Positions 33,612 through 45,453 of a DNA stretch of 64,000 nt are shown here, in pieces. Position 1 is the stretch's first letter. Each line of letters starts with the position of its first letter. The notes beneath the pieces were generated by a model. The model saw only the letters and a list, made by a program, of their open reading frames with translations, was not told the DNA's origin and made no database searches. The DNA lies in the NCBI GenBank assembly GCA_003116875.1, contig BCKT01000008.1:1200322-1264321 (forward strand). Reading direction: 5' to 3'. Source of the DNA: Takashimella koratensis. Lineage: Eukaryota; Basidiomycota; Tremellomycetes; Trichosporonales; Tetragoniomycetaceae. A program made the position numbers and the translations under genes.

Positions 33612-35600
33612 CTATGCGTTCAGAGAGTCTCTAGCGACCTTGACAAGTTTTAACACGAGCTCCTCCTCCAATCGCCTGCAGTTTAGCTGCAATGCCACAG
33701 GTGCACCAGCCACAGCCGCCGGGTCATCTGGTGGCCATAACGTGTCAGCTCCAGACTTCCAAGTTTTAAAATGCACTCACAGTTCTCCCATGTAATCTTC
33801 TCATCATTATTTCGAGGCTCGTATGGCAAAGCCTCCTTGACATCAAGCTCTTGCGAGACCATAGTTACGGGGAACGTGCAGGAAGGCAAGTCGAGGATGT
33901 TCTGCCAGAGGGTGTACGAGACGTTCTCAAATGAGTAATGCGGACCAGCAACGACAGGTGCCATGGGCGAGATGAGACCGTCGATCGGGCGCCCAGTCCC
34001 GGTAACCTCGACGGTGCTTTCCCAAGCGTCGACACATTTCTTAGCGTAGACCGTGCGGTCAGCCTGACGGGCCCACAGAGCTGCGGCAGTCGGGACCTGA
34101 AGCTTAGACTTTTCGTGTGCACGTTGGAACAGCTTCATGCCACGAGGCCATGGCTCGCCTGTCTCGACAAGGAGCGATGCGATCCTAGCGCCACCATCAC
34201 CCGCGAACAAGCCGTCCTTGAGAGAAAAGCAGTATGCCCCGTCGTAGCTGAAGACCAGAGTCAGACGCTACTCGTGGTAAGAAGGTGGGCTGTACCTACG
34301 GAGTGAACTCGATGACTTTGTGTCCAGCAGCTTCCAATGCTGCCTTCGTCTGCAACAATGCTCGACGCACGGGAGGAGTGGGCGCAATGACACCGTTGTC
34401 CATGACAATACCAAAGCACAGCTTCTCCGGCACCTCTACGTCACGCCAGGGGATCGGGATCATATGCGGGTCCTTGGTCCACGGCTTTGTACCCACGACC
34501 GCCTTGGACCAGATCTCCAGAGCCTCAAGAGTGGTCGACATAGGCCCGTTGGTCGACTTGATCGCCTCTTGGCCCGCGAGACCGGCCTTAGCGCCGTAGG
34601 TAGCGAAACGACCGAAAGAGGGCTTGAGCCCATACATTCCGCAAAAACCAGCGGGAATTCCTAACCTCCGTTAGACAATGTCTCCATTGTAACGCATGCA
34701 AGCGGTCGATACTCACGAACTGACCCTCCAATGTCGGTACCGATACCAAGAGGGGCGCCTGAAACAGTGTCAATCATCTTCCCATGACCATCGACCTACC
34801 CTTCAGAGCCAAAAGCGAACTTTCACCACCACTAGAGCCACCGCTGGTCAAGCTTCGGTTGAACGGGTTGGTGGTATAGCCAAAGATGTTGTTGTAGCTC
34901 TGGTTCGTCAGGACCGTTCGGTGTCATCTTGCACCTACCTCACACATCATCATTGCGGTTGGGATGTTGCTGCGACATGCATGAGCTTTAGTCCGGTATG
35001 TTCATTGCCTGCACTTACGTCTTGCAAAACATCACCGCACCGCACTCCCTCATGATCTTTGTCATTTCGCTCTCGGTCTCCTTCGTTGCCGGCTGGCCGA
35101 TGAAGGCAACAAAGCCGATGGTGGAGTCATAGTTCTCGATATTGAAGCAGTCCTTGATAGATACTGGGAGACCATGCAGTGGCCCAATGGGTTTGCCGGT
35201 CCGCTTGAACTCCTCGTCGATGGCCTTGGCGGTCGCCAATCCCTCCTCGAAGAAGACCTCACTAAGGCAGTTGGTCTTCAGTATGTCAGCGAAGCCTCTA
35301 GTACAGGACGAGTAGGAACTAGTAAGTACTCACCAAGTGCTGGGCAATGGTTGCACGTTTGCAGAATGCGAGGGTCACATCGTAACTCGTCCGCTTGCCG
35401 CTCACGAGCTCAGCAAGGAGGTGCTCGGCACTCGTCTCGGTAATCTCGAGCTCCTCGGCGCTAAGGAGACCGCACGACTTCGGGACCTCAAGCACATTGA
35501 GCTTGTCGGTCGCTGGAATGGACCATTCTGTGGGCAGCTTTGCGTCCCGCTCGGCGACCTTGGCGTTGACGCGATCTTCCCAGCTGATCGTGTAAGTCAT
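33612..35600 (-). CDS. amidase signature enzyme (acetamidase/general amidase)
   Basis: At least eight exons, start 35600, stop TAG at 33612-33614; about 560 residues. The N-terminus contains the fungal amidase helix pattern (LSAEELEITETSAEHLLAEL, YDVTLAFCKRATIAQHL). The catalytic core is complete: the Lys in GLPVSIKDCFNIENYDSTIG, the Gly/Ser-rich signature SLTSGGSSGGESSLLALKG, then LGIGTDIGGSVRIPAGFCGM with the nucleophilic Ser. The C-terminus WENYDPDDPAAVAGAPVALQL is the usual Asp-Pro amidase end. Known: Ser-cisSer-Lys amidases hydrolyse amides such as acetamide, formamide or aryl amides to acid plus ammonia, in the cytosol. Together with the adjacent regulator and allantoate-type permease this suggests use of amides as nitrogen source; the precise substrate is inferred. 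Confidence 0.93.
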
Positions 35601-35970
35601 TTCTGCGGTTTCACGCGAATGAGACGTAGGCTAGGAGGAAGTAGGCGAGGCAGACGTAGGCGAGAATGTAGTCAGGCTCAGATATAGCAAGGGTTATGGG
35701 AAGCAGTCTTGGCAACATCCAGATTGCTGCTCACATCTCGGCTCGAGTACCAGAGTCGAGAAGCGGCCAGGAGGATGGATTTCGCTTCAAGACACGATTC
35801 TTCGGATCGAGCTTTGTCAATAACCTCTGGATTCTCAGCCTCGGCGAACTCCGATTGCAAAGTGGGCAACGATTTCCTGAAAATTCGGAAATCGAGAAAT
35901 TTCTACGTTGTACATGATAGGGTGTTTAAACCATGCGTTGCGGGTCGTAACTAGCATACGTAACAATATG
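35601..35970 (-). promoter_or_regulatory. amidase promoter / regulator 3' region
   Basis: A 370-nt spacer between the regulator stop codon and the amidase start, same strand. One GATA-type site (TGATAG) near 35915. No other structure seen. Confidence 0.35.
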
Positions 35971-38079
35971 TTAATCGAGAAACAATAACTTCGTGCCCTT
36001 GAACCACTCTGCACGCCATTCACGTAGACGGACACCAGTCTCGTCATGTTGCTTCCAGTACTCTTCCACCATCCGCCCTGCCGCCCGATTGTCAAAGCAC
36101 GCGTGTGGACTGACAGTCAGTCATCGTTCCCAACAACAATCCTCACCTGAATTCGCTGAGCAACGCTGTGACCGTCTTACGCGCCGAGTCATCCTTCGTA
36201 AGGTGGAAACTTGCGACTAGGATTGGCCATGTGAGCCAAACGATGCGCTCGTTGCGTGCAAGTAACTCTTTGCCAAGCTCCATTATAGCAGCGACGGCGC
36301 CCTTGACTCTCGAATCCGAGCTTTCCACCCCAAAAACCTCTGTCAACAGCCGTATCCGCATGGCGTGTCGGTGTGCGTGATTGCCCTTGGCGTTAGCTTG
36401 GGACATCATGATGACTTACATATTGGGTTCGGTAGTGTAATGGGACAAAGTTGGTCGCTGCGTCCCAGACTTCTAGCTCAGCCATGAGGCTCTCCGCATG
36501 GTCCTGAATCGCAGCTCGCGCATCGTCTCTGCTACTTGTCTTCAGGTCGCACGTGATGGGCTCAGGGGACGGTGCTTCACTGACCACTGACTGATCCACA
36601 GCCTGGAGAGCGCTCTCGTCCCTGGCGTCCATTTCTGAATCTTCTGAAGGGGATGACTCTCTCGTTTCCGGCTCCATCGATCCGATCTGCCGAAGCTTGG
36701 ATAACACCTTGCAAGTCTATTTGTCAGCGCTGGCTGTTACAAAGGACTTACGCGAGCGACAAAGTCAACCATTCCTCTGGAAATTCCTAGACGTTAGCAG
36801 ACCCGGAGCAATCATAGACTCACCAAACATCCTTTCGACAGACTCCCACTCGGCATCGGTAGACGAAAGGTTCTCGACGCTGAAGAACCAGGGTGTAAAG
36901 TCGTGATTCAACAATGATGGCCCTTGTTCCGTTGTCAAGCAGCCAAATACGTCTCGGACTGCAAATTGTTCGAGAACAAACCGGTATGGGGAGAACCGGG
37001 CTTCGGTGCAATCGCTCAACATCTTTTCTGCTCCGCCAAGTCTCTCTATCAAGTCGAGAGCCGTTTTCATGAGTAAATGCCAGGAATTGTCGGCGGCTAA
37101 GATCTGTTTGGTCAGCCAAACCCTCCCGCGTTTGACTCACACATGCAATCATGCAGACTAAGAGAGCGCCCAAAACGCGTTCCAAGATGTCCTGCCCCAC
37201 CGGCCGTGCTCTGCCGTCAGGAAGCTCCAAGGCCTCTTTGATGAGCGATAAGACTTTGGGTTGAGCAGTAGCCATGATCTGCTGCGCTCCGGCTTGGTCT
37301 AAGGGGTTGTGGAGATACCGCAAGTGCACTGCTCCCACCGCCAGCATAGAGGTACGCAACGCATCGGACGCGGGAGACACTCTGCCCAGCGATCAGCACG
37401 CTGGTCATCTCAATGAACTCACCCAGGCAGATGATCCAACGCAAGCGGCGCAAGGACCGAGACGAACGGATTCCATGGATTGGACGGCGACGAGAAAGCT
37501 ATGCTTATCTCTACCGTGTTCTTGAGGTAGTGTCTCATGATCAGGCAGTCATCACTAGTCTCGTTAGCTTAGCGTGCGGTCAGTCTGCGTACAGATTTGG
37601 GAAATATGGCCGAAGGAATGTACTGATAAAGAGGCGTCAGCTGGTGATCAATTCCCGCACTCACGGATCCAGCATCAACTCGACTCGCTGAGAAGGCAGT
37701 AGCCATTGGGACTGTGGTTTTACGATCCGTCTGCTGGCCGTTGCAAGATCATCCGCGTTGGCCGGCAAGAAGGCCGGAGGGACGTAGATGCGCTTCTTGG
37801 TGGTAGGACGCGTCCATTCCTTTCCTGTGCTCGAGCCGCCATTGCCCTCCTTGCCTCCCCCCTTCGAGGGCCAGACACACTGCAGACAGTTCAAAATTGC
37901 ATACACATCCCAGGAATACCTCGACTCACTGGCCTGACTTTGATCTGGCATTTGCGACAGACAGGCTGTTGCTCATCGCATTTGACCTTGCGCTCGCGAC
38001 ACGTCAAGCACCCACTACGCGTGCGTTTCCGGCTGGAGCTGTCTGGGTGACGGTGAGGCTCCGCGGGCTCGGCGATCAT
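35971..38079 (-). CDS. Zn2Cys6 transcription factor with Fungal_trans_2-type domain
   Basis: The zinc cluster GCLTCRERKVKCDEQQPVCR continues KCQIKVRP across an intron to CVWPSKGGG, supplying the sixth Cys. A basic stretch KKRIYVPPAFLP follows, then the regulatory domain: RHYLKNTVEISIAFSSPSNP, NPFVSVLAPLA, DALRTSMLAVGAVHLRYL, ILERVLGALLVCMIAC, HLLMKTALDLIERLGGAEKM. The protein ends FKGTKLLFLD with TAA at 35971-35973. Known: this subgroup (UgaA/ArgR-like, Fungal_trans_2) often controls nitrogen or amino-acid catabolic genes. It lies between an amidase and a divergent permease, which makes it a good candidate local regulator. An in-frame upstream ATG at 38127 is an alternative start. About 600 residues over nine or so exons; internal junctions were read by eye. 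Confidence 0.87.
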
Positions 38080-38502
38080 TGCGTCGAAGCTGGGAGGTGG
38101 GTGGATTAGAGGTAGTGACCTCGGCACGAGTTATCGAACGAGAAACAGATGATTGCTGAGAACAATGAATCAACGGCTGACTCCGTCGATGCCCACTCCG
38201 AATAATTTCCGCGATTTGAGTTTTATTGCCTCTCGATCACCCTGAGGTGAAGCCACGATTTGGAATTTGATCATGCTTAGTCCAGGGGCTGCGAGAACCT
38301 CGCCTCGAGTCTGTTCAGCTCGTTGCCGATGACTTCTTCGGGCAAACATCGCAAGCCGCGGCGAGTCTCGTCCCTCGTACCAGATAAGCCTTGGGGTTGG
38401 AGCAAGCCTGCCATATACATAGGTGCAACAGAAAAGGGTCCCCCTCTCTTCGTCAGTCTTGGCACATTCTATTCTTTCCCACTCAAGTCGACACGGCTCA
38501 GT
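38080..38502. promoter_or_regulatory. divergent promoter of regulator and permease
   Basis: A 423-nt spacer between the two start codons. A GATAAG core (GATA-factor type) lies at 38383-38388, about 115 nt upstream of the permease ATG. Significance is inferred; such sites occur by chance every few hundred bases. Confidence 0.45.
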
Positions 38503-40703
38503 ATGGTCTACAGCAGCACCAGAGACAAGATCGAGGCTCTTCTTTGGAGTCCTCCTCCAGAGGATCCCAAAGAACGCAAACTCGTCCGCAAGCTTGACGC
38601 GGTCATTATGCCCTACGTATGCCTCGGATCTCTCAAACAGGCTACTGGAGCTGACGTCCTTCCACAGATTTGCCTCGCATACTTCATTAATTGTGAGTCT
38701 CGATCTCCTTGGAAGGCAGGCGTCGCCGGAACCAATGAAAGACAGGTTGTCACCACAGCCGACAAGCTGACCCAATGCAGACCTTGACCGCGCAAACTTG
38801 GCCAATGCGTAAGGATCGGCGGAAAGCAACAGCACTGACTGTTCACAGCTACGTCTCCGGCATGCAAGAGGCGGTCGGCTTCAAAGGGAACGACTAGTGG
38901 GTAGAGGAGTAGCAGGAGGACGACGAGGACCACAGAAAACTGACACCCCCCGCAGCACCTATGCCAACAGCATGTACAGCGCTGGGTGCGTCCTTTCTGC
39001 GATACTGACCTAGCAGCGCATTGGCTCACCAGTCTGTAGCTTCCTCGTCGGCATGCTTCCCAACGCTTTCATCTTCTCTTCTAACCGGATTCCCCCTCGC
39101 TTCTGGCTTCCCTTTTGTATGGCCTGTTTTGGTCTCCTCTGCCTCGGTCAAGCCTGTATGTCGTTCTCTCAGACCCTCACTTCCATTATGCTGACTGTTG
39201 TTAGTCACCAAGACCCCTCAACAAGTTTGGGGTATTCGCTTCGTGCAGGCAATCTTCGAGTCTAGCACCTTTTGTGGGACCCACGTGAGTCATCCCCAAA
39301 GTACTCAATCTGATCGTTTGCAGTACTTGCTCGGCACCTGGTACAAAGACGCCGAGCTCGGCAAGCGCTCGGCCATTGTGAGTCGTGTGATTCTTCTAGC
39401 CGCAACCATACTGAACAGTAATACAGTTCATCAATGCCAACCAGTTCGCGACCCTCATTTCTGGTGTTCTTCAGGGAGCAATTGTGTCCACACTCGAGGG
39501 CCGAGCTGGGCTTGCCGGCTGGCAGTGGTGAGTTTGTCTTTGGGAAATCACCTCGCAGTGCTGACGGGAATAGGCTTTTCGTCATTGACTTTATCATGAC
39601 CGGTAGGTTGAGCTGGAACATCTCATGCAGAGTTTTATGACTAATCCATCAAAGTTCCCATCGTTATATTCGGTTTCGTGATGTTCCCCGACACACCTGA
39701 GACCACCAATGCTAGTATGTTGACATCACTAAGCTACGCATTTCCTTGCTGACAAAACTGGTAGGCTGGCTATCGGAAGAAGAGAGGGTGCTTTGTCTCG
39801 AGCGACTTCCTCCTCGTCCTCACGTTAAGATGACCGGAATGTCCTTGTTAAAATCCCTCAAGCATTGTGCCCTCTCTTGGCGTTGGTACCTCTTCTCCGC
39901 TCTGTTCGGTATTGGCTCAATCGCCTTTGAGAAGGTGTTGATCTTCTCCGAATTCCCTCTGTGGTTGAAGTCCACTGGCACATACACTACGCAACAGGTC
40001 AACTACTATCCTTGTATTGCATGGGCAGTCGCCATGGTCGCCAACTACATTATGCTCATCGGATCGGATTATCTCAAGAGTCGCTGGATCGTCAACGTCT
40101 GGATGTTCATCCCAGTCACGATCAGCTGCGCGATACTCCTCAAGTGGAATGTTCCGACCGGCGCTCACATGTTTGCGTATATCCTGGGAGGATTTGGTTT
40201 CGCGGGGCAGGCTTCCAACGTGAGAACAGCCGTCACATTTGGAAGATTGACGCTGACAATTGATAGTTCACCTGGTGCAACGAGCTGTGTCGTGATGACG
40301 AAGTTCTCCGCTCCGTCACTCTGTTCTCCATGAACCTGTTCTCTCAAGTTTGTAAGTCATTCGATGAGTGATGGGCTTGACACTACTAACTGCGTCAAAA
40401 GGGCTCTTGTGGTACGCGATTGTGGTGTCTCCCGTCTCTACCGCCCCTCAATTCAAGAACGGCCAGATTGGCACTATCGTGACCGGCTTCTTCGCCGTAA
40501 GTGGACTGGAGGGCGCAGAGACATCGCGTAATAAGACTGATCCAAATTGCCAGGTGTGCGTGGCTATGACCATCGAGTACTGCAGCCGCAGATGGCCGCC
40601 TGCTGTCATGGAGAGTGACGAGATCTCCACACCGGCCGCCACCAATTACGACGAGGTGGACGAGAAAGCCAATGACCTCAAAGCCACTGTGGTCCCAGTT
40701 TGA
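38503..40703 (+). CDS. allantoate permease family (Dal5-like) transporter
   Basis: A MFS anion:cation symporter of about 500 residues over ten or more short exons. N-terminal cytosolic part (DPKERKLVRKLDAVIMPY) leads to the signature helix 1 motif ICLAYFINYLDRANLANAYV, then GNDYTYANSMYSAG, TPQQVWGIRFVQAIFESSTF, YLLGTWYKDAELGKRSAI, FPDTPETTNAIWLSEEERVL. Late helices carry NELCRDDEVLRSVTLFSMNL and FFAVCVAMTIEYC. Known relatives import allantoate, ureidosuccinate, dipeptides, nicotinate or pantothenate with protons at the plasma membrane. The amidase and regulator next door favour a nitrogenous acid or amide substrate (inference). It is divergent from the regulator gene. Confidence 0.88.
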
Positions 40704-41254
40704 TGGTGACCAGCAAATACTACGTCATGTAGGCAAACTTCTTAGGCAAATCTGCGTTGTCCTTGAATGAAAGATATATAAATACACATAGAAACAGCAC
40801 CGATTGATAGAATGACTCGACTAGTTGAGAGCAATGATATGCAAGACGTGAACCTCACCACCAAACTTTGTATGAAAGACGCGCAACAGTGCATCGCTGG
40901 AAAGGTAGACCTGGGCAAACAAACACACACCGAATTGTCACCGCACACACGTGTCAGGAACCAAAATTGTGGGCAAGAGTCGCACGCCCTTTGATTGGCT
41001 TGACACCCTAAACCCAGTCCAAAACTCGCCTAAAATCTCGCTCCGAGATCGACACTCGGTTCGGCAATGAATCTGCATCGTTACCTCGGATTCACCCCTA
41101 CGCGACTGGCCTCGAACCGAGATGCGGCTTGCCAAGGCTCGCAAGCGAAAGATTTTTGATGAAAGCGCTCCAGTCGACTACCCACCATTGACTATTCATA
41201 AGCGCTCGCTTGATCATTGAACCCGACCCCCATCTCCAAAAGACCTCATTCACC
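40704..41254 (+). other. permease 3' region and aminotransferase promoter
   Basis: A 551-nt spacer between two genes on the same strand. No recognised gene or strong motif. Confidence 0.45.
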
Positions 41255-42793
41255 ATGTCGCCTATCGCTATCTCCTCCGCTGCCGACCTCTCCCCTGCCC
41301 CACTCAAGGCCCCCGCTGCTGCGTCCTCTTCCAGCGCGCAGTTCCACCATACCTCTCAGCAACCTGTGGCCACCTCTGCCTCCGACCTCACCTTCACCCT
41401 CGAGAATGGCCAGACCATCCTGGACGCCGTCTCCGGTGGAGCCGCCGTCGCGTGCCTCGGCAACGGCAACGCAGAAGTCGTTGCATCCATGACCGAACAA
41501 GCATCTCGCATGGCGTACGCGTATCACCAACTCTTGAGCTCGGGCCCTGGCGAAGAGCTCGCGAGCTGGCTTGTTGAGCGCACCGATGGCGCCATGGTTG
41601 CTGCGGCGTTCCTCAACTCTGGTGAGTCGGACGAAAGTGGTGGTCGAGCTGTTCTGACTAAGGCAGGGTCCGAGGCCATGGAGGCGAGCATCAAGCTTGT
41701 CCGACAGTTCTGGTGTGAGGCAGGCGAGCCCCAGCGCAAGTACATCATCGCGCGCAACCCAAGCTACCACGGAAACACCCTTGGTGCTCTTGGTGTAAGT
41801 AGGCGTGTGAGACCAGGTCGAATGGTCAGCTGACCGTCGGGGAATAGCTTGGCTACGTCAAGCCCCGCCGAGTCATTTACGAACCCCTCTTCCCCGACAC
41901 CTTCGTCCACGTCACCTCCCCTACCTACAAGCGATCCCACACCGAGGGCGAGACCGAGGAACAGTACTCCGCCCGCCTTGCTGCCGAGCTCGAGGCCAAG
42001 ATTCTCGAACTCGGTCCTGAGAACGTCGCCGCCTTCGTTGCCGAGCCCGTCGTTGGTGCGGCACTCGGCGTCATGCCCCCTCCCAAGGGTTACTTCCCTG
42101 CCATCGACGCTGTCGTGAAGAAGTACAACCTCTTGTTCGTGATGGACGAGGTCATGTCTGGTTCGGGTCGTGTCGGTGCCATTTTCGCCCACCAGGCGGT
42201 TGCCGAGGGTGTCAAACCAGACATCCTCGCCATGGCTAAGGGCCTCGGTGCCGGGTACGTCACCATCTCCGCCATCATGGTCAACGCGCGGGTCGCTGCT
42301 CAAGTGCGCGAGGCGGGCCAGTGGAAGAACTCGCACACGTACCAGAACCATCCAATCAACTGCGCTGTCGGCCTCACCGTCATGCGCATCATGGAGCGCG
42401 AGAACCTCATGGCCAATGTTGCTGCCCGAGGAGAGCAGCTTCGTTCCGGGCTCCGAGCGGCTCTCAGCGACGTACCCGTGGTTTTCGACGTTCGCGGCGC
42501 AGGTCTTGTGAGTCGATGCCGTGGAGACATTAGACAACTCGTTGCTGACACAGCTGTAGTTCACCGGCGTCGATTATGATGTCCCTGTTTCTCTCAAGCC
42601 TCGCTTCGCCCTCCAAGTCAAGGATGCTGCTCTTCGCAACGGTCTCTTGACGCTTGGATTAACCGGGACCATCGATGGCACCGCTGGAGACGTGACCGTT
42701 CTGGCACCAGCATACACCATTACCAGCGAGCAGGTTTCCGAGGTTGTGCGGATTCTTGTGAAGAGCATCAAGGAGTGTGCCGCCGTGTTGTAG
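41255..42793 (+). CDS. class III PLP-dependent aminotransferase
   Basis: Four exons (41255-41621, 41667-41794, 41848-42507, 42560-42793) splice to 462 residues, the normal length. Class III signatures in order: ILDAVSGGAAVACLGNGNAE, NSGSEAMEASIKLVRQF, ARNPSYHGNTLGALG, VAAFVAEPVVGAALGVMPPP, LLFVMDEVMSGSGRVG (Asp contacting the PLP ring nitrogen), ILAMAKGLGAGYVTISAIMV (PLP-binding Lys), HTYQNHPINCAVGLTVM. Known: this fold covers ornithine, 4-aminobutyrate, beta-alanine/pyruvate and related omega-aminotransferases. The substrate is not set by sequence. No mitochondrial leader is obvious; the N-terminus is Ala/Pro/Ser-rich. It follows the amidase-regulator-permease block and could process an amine arising from it. 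Confidence 0.93.
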
Positions 42794-43663
42794 AGATCTC
42801 ATCGTATCGTTTGACCGCAAAGCCATGGCATATAATAGCATGCTGAGGACGAGCAGACAATGATCATATTATTGAGACGCAGGCGTGACGAGGAGATGCA
42901 TGTACTGCACTGCCAACGACTTCCACATATCACTTTCGGAGGGAAAATGTGGTGGGAGAGGGATAAACTACGGACACCGAGAGATAATGGCATATTGCAG
43001 TCGTAAACGTGTTGTGGCAAAAGAAAGGATCGGAAGAGGGTAAGGTGAGGCGTATGTTTTGCTGACAAATGCAGACACAGTCCTATCTCAAGACTGTCAG
43101 CTCAGCTCCCTCCATATCACAAGAGGAGTTGCGCGGCTGCGACCCACACAAAGAGTGCTGAGCGGTCGGCCGGACAAGGGCCTGAACTGAGAAAGTAAAA
43201 GGGCTTCATCCGATCCGCAGAAAGGTTCAAGTTGCTGAAGCTTCCCATCTGTCCGCCGACAAGAAAGAATTGTTGAATTTGCGTTTGCCCTTTTAATGCT
43301 GAGAAAGTCCCTCAGAGGCTCCAAGGGCGTTGTCGAACAGCGCTCAACCTGGCCGTTTGTTCTGATCACCCGCCTTGTCGTTTTCTCAACCGAAACGACA
43401 AGTAGATGGAAGCTTTTAGAGTGACGAAAAGGGAGAGCATAAAATCAATCCAACTCATTCATCCGCATGAGACTTGGAGCAAAGGGAACTGCGTATATGT
43501 GTTCGCGTATATGGATGTAAGAAAGCAGGAAGGAGATTTTCGTAATAGCTACCACGAGAGTAATGCTTCCAAGGGCGCCACGCTAGAACGATCGAGAGGA
43601 GACGGGACGCCGGGACGCTGAAATGGTGTCATGATGTCGATTCCTAGCCCTTCGTTCTGCAAG
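42794..43663. other. convergent intergenic region
   Basis: Spacer of 870 nt between the aminotransferase 3' end and family-2 copy P1. A segment around 43470-43520 (including GCGTATATGTGTTCG at 43491-43505) resembles sequence 3' of copy P2 (45311-45325) and marks the duplication unit. No gene recognised. Confidence 0.5.
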
Positions 43664-44668
43664 TTACAGCCCAACGCGTACCTCCTCATCGCGAGCGTGG
43701 TCGGACGAGGCTGCATTAATGCCGATGTACACCTCCTCAGGGAAAAGGTTGACCGTGTACTCCGAAACTCTTCCACCGTTTGCGAAGGTTTTGGTCGACA
43801 CAAACGTTGCGTTCCGCTTCCAGTTGGCGGTGAGCATGGGTAGACCGAAGCATGCGACCTCCTCGACGGGATACTGCTCGTCGCTATCAGTAAAGACCGC
43901 CGGAAGGCTTGGTACCGCCGTTCGGAGCATCGTTGTCCTTTCTTTCTTCGACAAGCCGCTGGGGAGGTCGACGACGAACATCGTGAGGCGGTCAGGAGCA
44001 GTGGTCGTATTGTTTTCGATCACGGTGACTTTCTCCTGATTCGTCGTGTCGAACAGGACGATGTGTGAAGACTTGTCGATGTCGGTCATGGGGGGTTGAC
44101 GCGCCTGTCGGGCAAAGGCGTCGTCGGCCATTTTGGCGATGTCTTCGGCGAACGTTTGACAAGTGTGGGGGAGCGTAAGGGAGAAGCCCACCCAAGTAAA
44201 ATCGTTCTCGGATCCGCCGGTTGCCTTGACGAGGTCGTGAATTCTCTGCCTCAATCCATGACACGAGAGGACACAAAGTTCGAGATTCGAGTTCTCCTCT
44301 CGCGACTCCCACTTCGACATCCCCTGAGAGAAAAGGTCGAAAACGTAATGGGCAGACAGCGTGTCGACGACATCCTTTTCGGATTGTTCGTTGAGGCGAC
44401 GATTGTCCATGATTTTTTCCCTTCCCTTTTCAGTGAGGTAAGCGAAATTGAAATCGGAATTGATTGACTCGAGTGACATCATGTCGACCTGAGCGGCGAG
44501 ATCGAGTGTCGAGTTTTCCGGCAGGACCGCCTTGTTCTTGAAGAAAGCGACAAAAAAGGGATTGTCGGGGTCGGTGAGAATCGCCGCCTCGCCATCCTTG
44601 AGAAGGTTTTTGTCTTTCGTGACTTTGAAGGGCGGGTTCGGGAGCTCGCTTGCGTTGGTGGACTGCAT
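43664..44668 (-). CDS. unrecognised protein, duplicated family 2, copy P1 (intact)
   Basis: Single-exon frame of 334 residues, TGA/TAG-terminated at 43664. Family not recognised. The N-terminus has LLKDGEAAILTDPDNPFFVA, then mixed helices, then a segment shared with copy P2: AEDIAKMADDAFARQARQPP, HIVLFDTTNQEKVTVIENNT, DRLTMFVVDLP, and a C-terminal ANWKRNATFVSTKTFANGGR region ending in a strand-rich part. There is no signal peptide or membrane segment. No catalytic motif could be assigned; the alternation of short hydrophobic strands and charged helices suggests a compact alpha/beta fold. An in-frame ATG at 44857 exists, but the extra 63 residues look like translated 5' UTR. Adjacent copy P2 has the same order of blocks. 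Confidence 0.68.
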   Translation of the reverse strand: MQSTNASELPNPPFKVTKDKNLLKDGEAAILTDPDNPFFVAFFKNKAVLPENSTLDLAAQVDMMSLESINSDFNFAYLTEKGREKIMDNRRLNEQSEKDVVDTLSAHYVFDLFSQGMSKWESREENSNLELCVLSCHGLRQRIHDLVKATGGSENDFTWVGFSLTLPHTCQTFAEDIAKMADDAFARQARQPPMTDIDKSSHIVLFDTTNQEKVTVIENNTTTAPDRLTMFVVDLPSGLSKKERTTMLRTAVPSLPAVFTDSDEQYPVEEVACFGLPMLTANWKRNATFVSTKTFANGGRVSEYTVNLFPEEVYIGINAASSDHARDEEVRVGL

Positions 44669-45453
44669 TTTGATGCTGAATGTTGGTACGAGTGAGGGAG
44701 CAATCTGTTGGGAGAAAAAGCAAGAGCAAAAAAGAGGGGAGTGGGGGGATTTCACCTCTAAACCCCTTGGTATATGTGACAGACTAGACCGGCTGACCGA
44801 GAGAGAAACGATTTTCTGCCTTGGCGGGCATGAAAGGACCACTTTACCTTGCTCCACACCTGTTGAGACTTGTCAAGTCACTCAACAATCAAAGGGTAGA
44901 TTGTACGTCATGTGTGAAAAGTGGTTGCTCTGACGAGACGCCTTAAGATTTCCTCAGGTCCTGCGCTAGGGAAATGACAGGTGTTTTGGTGAAACAAAGG
45001 ATTGAAGCAGGGCCGGTTAGAGAGGATACGGGTGCTGACTGATCAAGCAGTGGCAGTGGGCTACACCCAAGCGTGTCCCAGAGACATATGGTGAGTGGTC
45101 AATCTAGTGTGGGGATGTTCAATAACTTGTGTATCCTGCGCCTCATGTACTGAGCGTCACAGACAGGTTAACGACAATCCCTTGCCACTCAGAGAGTTTA
45201 GCCTTTCCTACTACACAGGTGAATGTTCATGTGTATATTGCCTTGCACAAGTCACACTAAACAGAGTCAAGTAAACGTATTCATTCAAAGCAAACTGGGA
45301 AATGTGAAATGCGTGTATGTGTTCGGACGTAAGGAGTCAGGCGTAAAGCGGAAAGGCACGAGGCGTCCGACGAGATGGTATTGAGAGACGAAGTCGAGAT
45401 GCGAGAAAAAATGGCGTATATCGTTCCCAGTCACTCGGGCTGTCGTGTGCCGC
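44669..45453 (-). other. spacer between family-2 copies
   Basis: Contains the 3' flank of P2 (duplicated with the flank of P1) and the P1 promoter. A 15-nt exact match, TTAGAGAGGATACGG (45017-45031), recurs upstream of P2 at 47125-47139. Confidence 0.55.

Noticed and set aside
35678..35869. 63-residue minus-strand open frame
   Set aside because: Sits between the regulator stop and the amidase start, with no domain; treated as spacer.
38128..38502. GATAAG as proof of nitrogen control
   Set aside because: A single GATA core is expected by chance every few hundred bases; kept only as a weak hint.
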